Origin: an uncultured bacterium
Lineage (GTDB): Bacteria > Bacillota > Clostridia > Oscillospirales > Oscillospiraceae
Reading direction: 5' to 3'
Assembly: GCA_905215665.1 (NCBI GenBank)
Contig: CAJMQR010000052.1
Coordinates: 1 to 7,911, forward strand
DNA: 7,911 bases
In this document: in pieces, positions 5,922-7,911 of the stretch
How the letters are laid out: each line of letters begins with the position of its first letter
Position numbering within the stretch: the first letter of the stretch is position 1
The notes under the pieces: generated by a model
What the model saw: the letters and a program-made list of their open reading frames with translations, nothing else
Databases searched by the model: none
What the model was told of the DNA's origin: nothing
Made by a program: the position numbers and the translations under genes

Positions 5922-6475
5922 CGGGTATCCTCTCGCGGTTCCCTGCGGAACAGCGTTATTGTTGTCTTTCCATAGTTGTAGTCCCGCGAGCGGGTCAGAC
6001 CCGGGAAATCCTCGTTCAGGAGCTTCCCGCGGGGACGTTCTGTGATAATTATACCACCATCCGCCAAAATGTCAATTTCGGAGATGCGTTTTATCGCATT
6101 TTCTAAAGATTTTTCTGCATAGGGCGGGTCCAAAAAGATCAAACGGAAGCGATTTCTGCATCGCTCGAGGTAGCTCAGGTAGTCCCCGCGGAAGATTTCG
6201 GCACGATCCAGAAAATGTGTGCGCCGCAGATTTTCCCGCACAAGCGCTATGGCGTCCTCGCGCTGATCGACGAAGACCGCGCGCTCCGCGCCGCGGCTCA
6301 GCGCTTCAATGCCGAGCTGGCCCGTTCCCGCAAACAGGTCGAGAACCTGTCCTGCAATCTCGTATTGAATAATATTGAACAGCGCCTCCTTGACGCGGTC
6401 TGAGGTAGGGCGGGTGTTCAGCCCCACCGGAGGCTTCAGATTGGTGCCTCTTGCGGTACCGGTAATGACTCTCAT
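5918..6475 (-). CDS. rsmD: 16S rRNA (guanine(966)-N2)-methyltransferase
   Basis: This SAM-dependent enzyme methylates N2 of G966 (E. coli numbering) in 16S rRNA during small-subunit assembly. The 185-aa length is normal. The family N-terminus is present: MRVITGTARG (1-10) and TRPTSDRVKEALFN (21-34). SAM motif I follows as LDLFAGTGQLGIEALSRGA (45-63), an acidic residue ends the next strand (FVDQRE, 68-73), and the catalytic DPPY is at 116-119, the [ND]PP[YF] signature of N-methyltransferases acting on exocyclic amino groups. The ATG at 6475 lies 1 nt after the uvrC stop (TAA-t-ATG). The only Shine-Dalgarno candidate is GGGAG about 7 nt upstream, inside the uvrC end, which suggests translational coupling to uvrC. 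The gene ends in the ATGA overlap with coaD. Confidence 0.96.
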   Translation of the reverse strand: MRVITGTARGTNLKPPVGLNTRPTSDRVKEALFNIIQYEIAGQVLDLFAGTGQLGIEALSRGAERAVFVDQREDAIALVRENLRRTHFLDRAEIFRGDYLSYLERCRNRFRLIFLDPPYAEKSLENAIKRISEIDILADGGIIITERPRGKLLNEDFPGLTRSRDYNYGKTTITLFRREPREDTR

Positions 6476-6476
6476 A

Positions 6477-7911
6477 TTATGACTCCCGTGGATGAAAATA
6501 ATCGTAAACAGCCTGAGCCGCCGGCTGCGGCAGACACTCCTGCAGTGCGGAAAGTTCCGCCTGCCGGATGGCGGCGACGGATTTGAATTTCTTCAGCAGC
6601 AGATTGCGCCGCTTTTCCCCGATTCCTGCAATGGCATCGAGAGAAGAACCACGGACATGCCTGCTGCGGAGCTGACGGTGATAGCTGATGGCAAAGCGGT
6701 GCGTCTCCTCCTGGATCCGTCCGATCAGGGAAAACACCGCCGGATTCCCCTGAATCCCGATTTCCTCCCCCAGAGGTGACACCAGCGCCCGGGTGCGGTG
6801 GCGGTTGTCCTTTACCATGCCGAAAACCGGCAGGGCGACGCCCATCTGCTCCAGTGCAGCGCGCACCGTCTCGGCATGCACCGCGCCTCCGTCGATCAGA
6901 AGAACGTCCGGTTTCTCATCAAAGCCCTTATCGCCGTCGAGATAATGACAGAAGCGGCGGCACAGCACCTGCCGCATGGAGGCGTAGTCATCCTGACCGT
7001 CCAGATTCTCCAGCTTGAAGCGCTTGTAATCCGACTTTTTCGGCTTGCCGTCCACAAATACCGTCATGGAGGCCACGATGTCCGTTCCGGCCGTATTGGA
7101 GATGTCATATGCCTCCATCCGCCGGATCGGTTCCGGCAGCCGGAGCATGGCCTGCAGGAGCAGGAGCGTGCCGTTGAGGCGTTCCGCCGCGCTGGTGGCG
7201 CGCTCCGCCTCTTCCCTCGCGTTTTTTGACGCCAAATCTACCAACCGCTTTCCGTCTCCCCGCTGCGGCGCCAGAATGGCAACCGTTTTTTCGAGTTTTT
7301 CCCGCAGGAGCTGCGCAAAGGGCGCGGCATCCTCCATGGGAGCGGGCAGCAGGATGCGCTTGGGCGCGGCCTGACGCTGCAGGTAGTACTGCTTGACCAG
7401 CGCGGAGAGCGCCTCGGACGCGTCATCCGGCACCGGAAGCAGCTCATAGTCCTTGTCCATCAGGTTGCCGCGGATATAATGAAGCACGGCAAAGCAGGCT
7501 TTGGCCTCCGTCTGATACCAGCCGATCACATCCGTGTCCGCCATCGTTCCGGCCGTGACAAGCTGGCGCTGGCCGAGCGATGCAATCGCCTGCATCCTGT
7601 CGCGCAGCTCCGCCGCTCGCTCAAATTCCAGTCCTTCGGCAGCCGCCTCCATCTGACTCTTGAGCTGATCCGTCAGGCTCTGGTACTTCCCTTCGAGAAG
7701 CTGCACCGCCTGCTCCAGCAGGGAGTGGTACTCCGTCTGCGTTTTTGAAGGGCGGCACCAGCCGTCACACTGGTTCATCTGAAAATTCAGACAGGGACGT
7801 TCTTTCCCGATGTCTCTGGGAAACTTTTTGCCGCAATGCGGCAGGCGGAAGGTGGTGCGGATGGCATTGATCACCTGCTGGGAACGTCCGCGGCTGCCGT
7901 ATGGGCCGAAG
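6477..7911 (-). CDS. uvrC: UvrABC excinuclease subunit C (5' end outside window)
   Basis: UvrC makes both incisions in nucleotide excision repair after UvrA/UvrB mark the lesion. The open frame continues to the window edge (first full codon at 7910, reading FGPYG), so the N-terminal GIY-YIG nuclease, roughly 130 residues, lies outside. An in-frame GTG at 7874 is internal and not the true start. Counting from that codon: four cysteines (14, 28, 36, 40), the conserved set that binds an Fe-S cluster in E. coli UvrC; the UVR helical hairpin that contacts UvrB (about 64-100, with EFERAAELRDRM); and the RNase H-like 5'-incision domain with YDISN (Asp257), GQDDY (293-297), LLIDGG (Asp318) and THRFAI (His382). 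A helix-hairpin-helix DNA-binding segment around IAGIGEKRR (415-423) ends the protein. TAA at 6477 stops it 1 nt before rsmD. Nothing suggests a pseudogene. Confidence 0.96.
   Translation of the reverse strand, partial: FGPYGSRGRSQQVINAIRTTFRLPHCGKKFPRDIGKERPCLNFQMNQCDGWCRPSKTQTEYHSLLEQAVQLLEGKYQSLTDQLKSQMEAAAEGLEFERAAELRDRMQAIASLGQRQLVTAGTMADTDVIGWYQTEAKACFAVLHYIRGNLMDKDYELLPVPDDASEALSALVKQYYLQRQAAPKRILLPAPMEDAAPFAQLLREKLEKTVAILAPQRGDGKRLVDLASKNAREEAERATSAAERLNGTLLLLQAMLRLPEPIRRMEAYDISNTAGTDIVASMTVFVDGKPKKSDYKRFKLENLDGQDDYASMRQVLCRRFCHYLDGDKGFDEKPDVLLIDGGAVHAETVRAALEQMGVALPVFGMVKDNRHRTRALVSPLGEEIGIQGNPAVFSLIGRIQEETHRFAISYHRQLRSRHVRGSSLDAIAGIGEKRRNLLLKKFKSVAAIRQAELSALQECLPQPAAQAVYDYFHPRES

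Noticed and set aside
7872..7874. GTG at 7874 as the start of uvrC
   Set aside because: The frame remains open to the window edge and the upstream codons encode the conserved FGPY segment, so this codon is internal and the gene is merely cut by the window.

Overview
The window reads as a fragment of a Gram-positive (Bacillota) chromosome. The class Clostridia, perhaps an Oscillospiraceae-like gut lineage, is likely. This rests on a tRNA-sensing T-box leader in front of valS, strong AGGAGG-type ribosome binding sites, fairly GC-rich coding regions beside A/T-rich intergenic gaps, and a Clostridia-style gene order. The genus cannot be named from the sequence alone. Every gene I can support is on the minus strand, so transcription runs from high to low coordinates. 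All appear to be chromosomal housekeeping genes. I saw no insertion sequence, phage gene, CRISPR array, rRNA or tRNA.

Layout in the direction of transcription: (1) 7911-4918 is a tightly packed operon. It holds the 3' three-quarters of uvrC (excision repair; its N-terminus lies beyond the window), rsmD (16S rRNA G966 methyltransferase), coaD (phosphopantetheine adenylyltransferase) and a 166-aa coiled-coil protein of unknown function. uvrC and rsmD are 1 nt apart. rsmD/coaD and coaD/coiled-coil each overlap by an ATGA. A 13-bp hairpin with a U run (4871-4905) follows. (2) 4848-3139 is a 569-aa alpha-phosphoglucomutase. Its ribosome binding site lies only about 11 nt past that hairpin, which leaves no room for a promoter between them. 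(3) 3142-2873 is a sigma-A-type promoter, whose -35 box is built over the phosphoglucomutase stop codon, followed by a valine T-box leader. The specifier loop, AG bulge, 7-nt antiterminator bulge and competing terminator can all be traced. (4) 2858-216 is full-length valS, followed by a strong intrinsic terminator (173-210). (5) 172-1 is an intergenic gap with tandem TATAAT hexamers, a perfect 14-bp inverted repeat and a plausible start of another minus-strand gene at position 33.

How they fit together: uncharged tRNA-Val pairs with the GUC specifier and with the UGGU bulge. This holds the antiterminator together and lets transcription enter valS. Charged tRNA-Val leaves the terminator to form. 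No separate terminator follows the phosphoglucomutase gene, so the T-box terminator probably also ends that transcript. I found no clearly new system. The most useful leads are the uncharacterised coiled-coil protein beside coaD, the hairpin directly ahead of the phosphoglucomutase gene, the promoter/stop-codon overlap, and the inverted repeat at 70-103.
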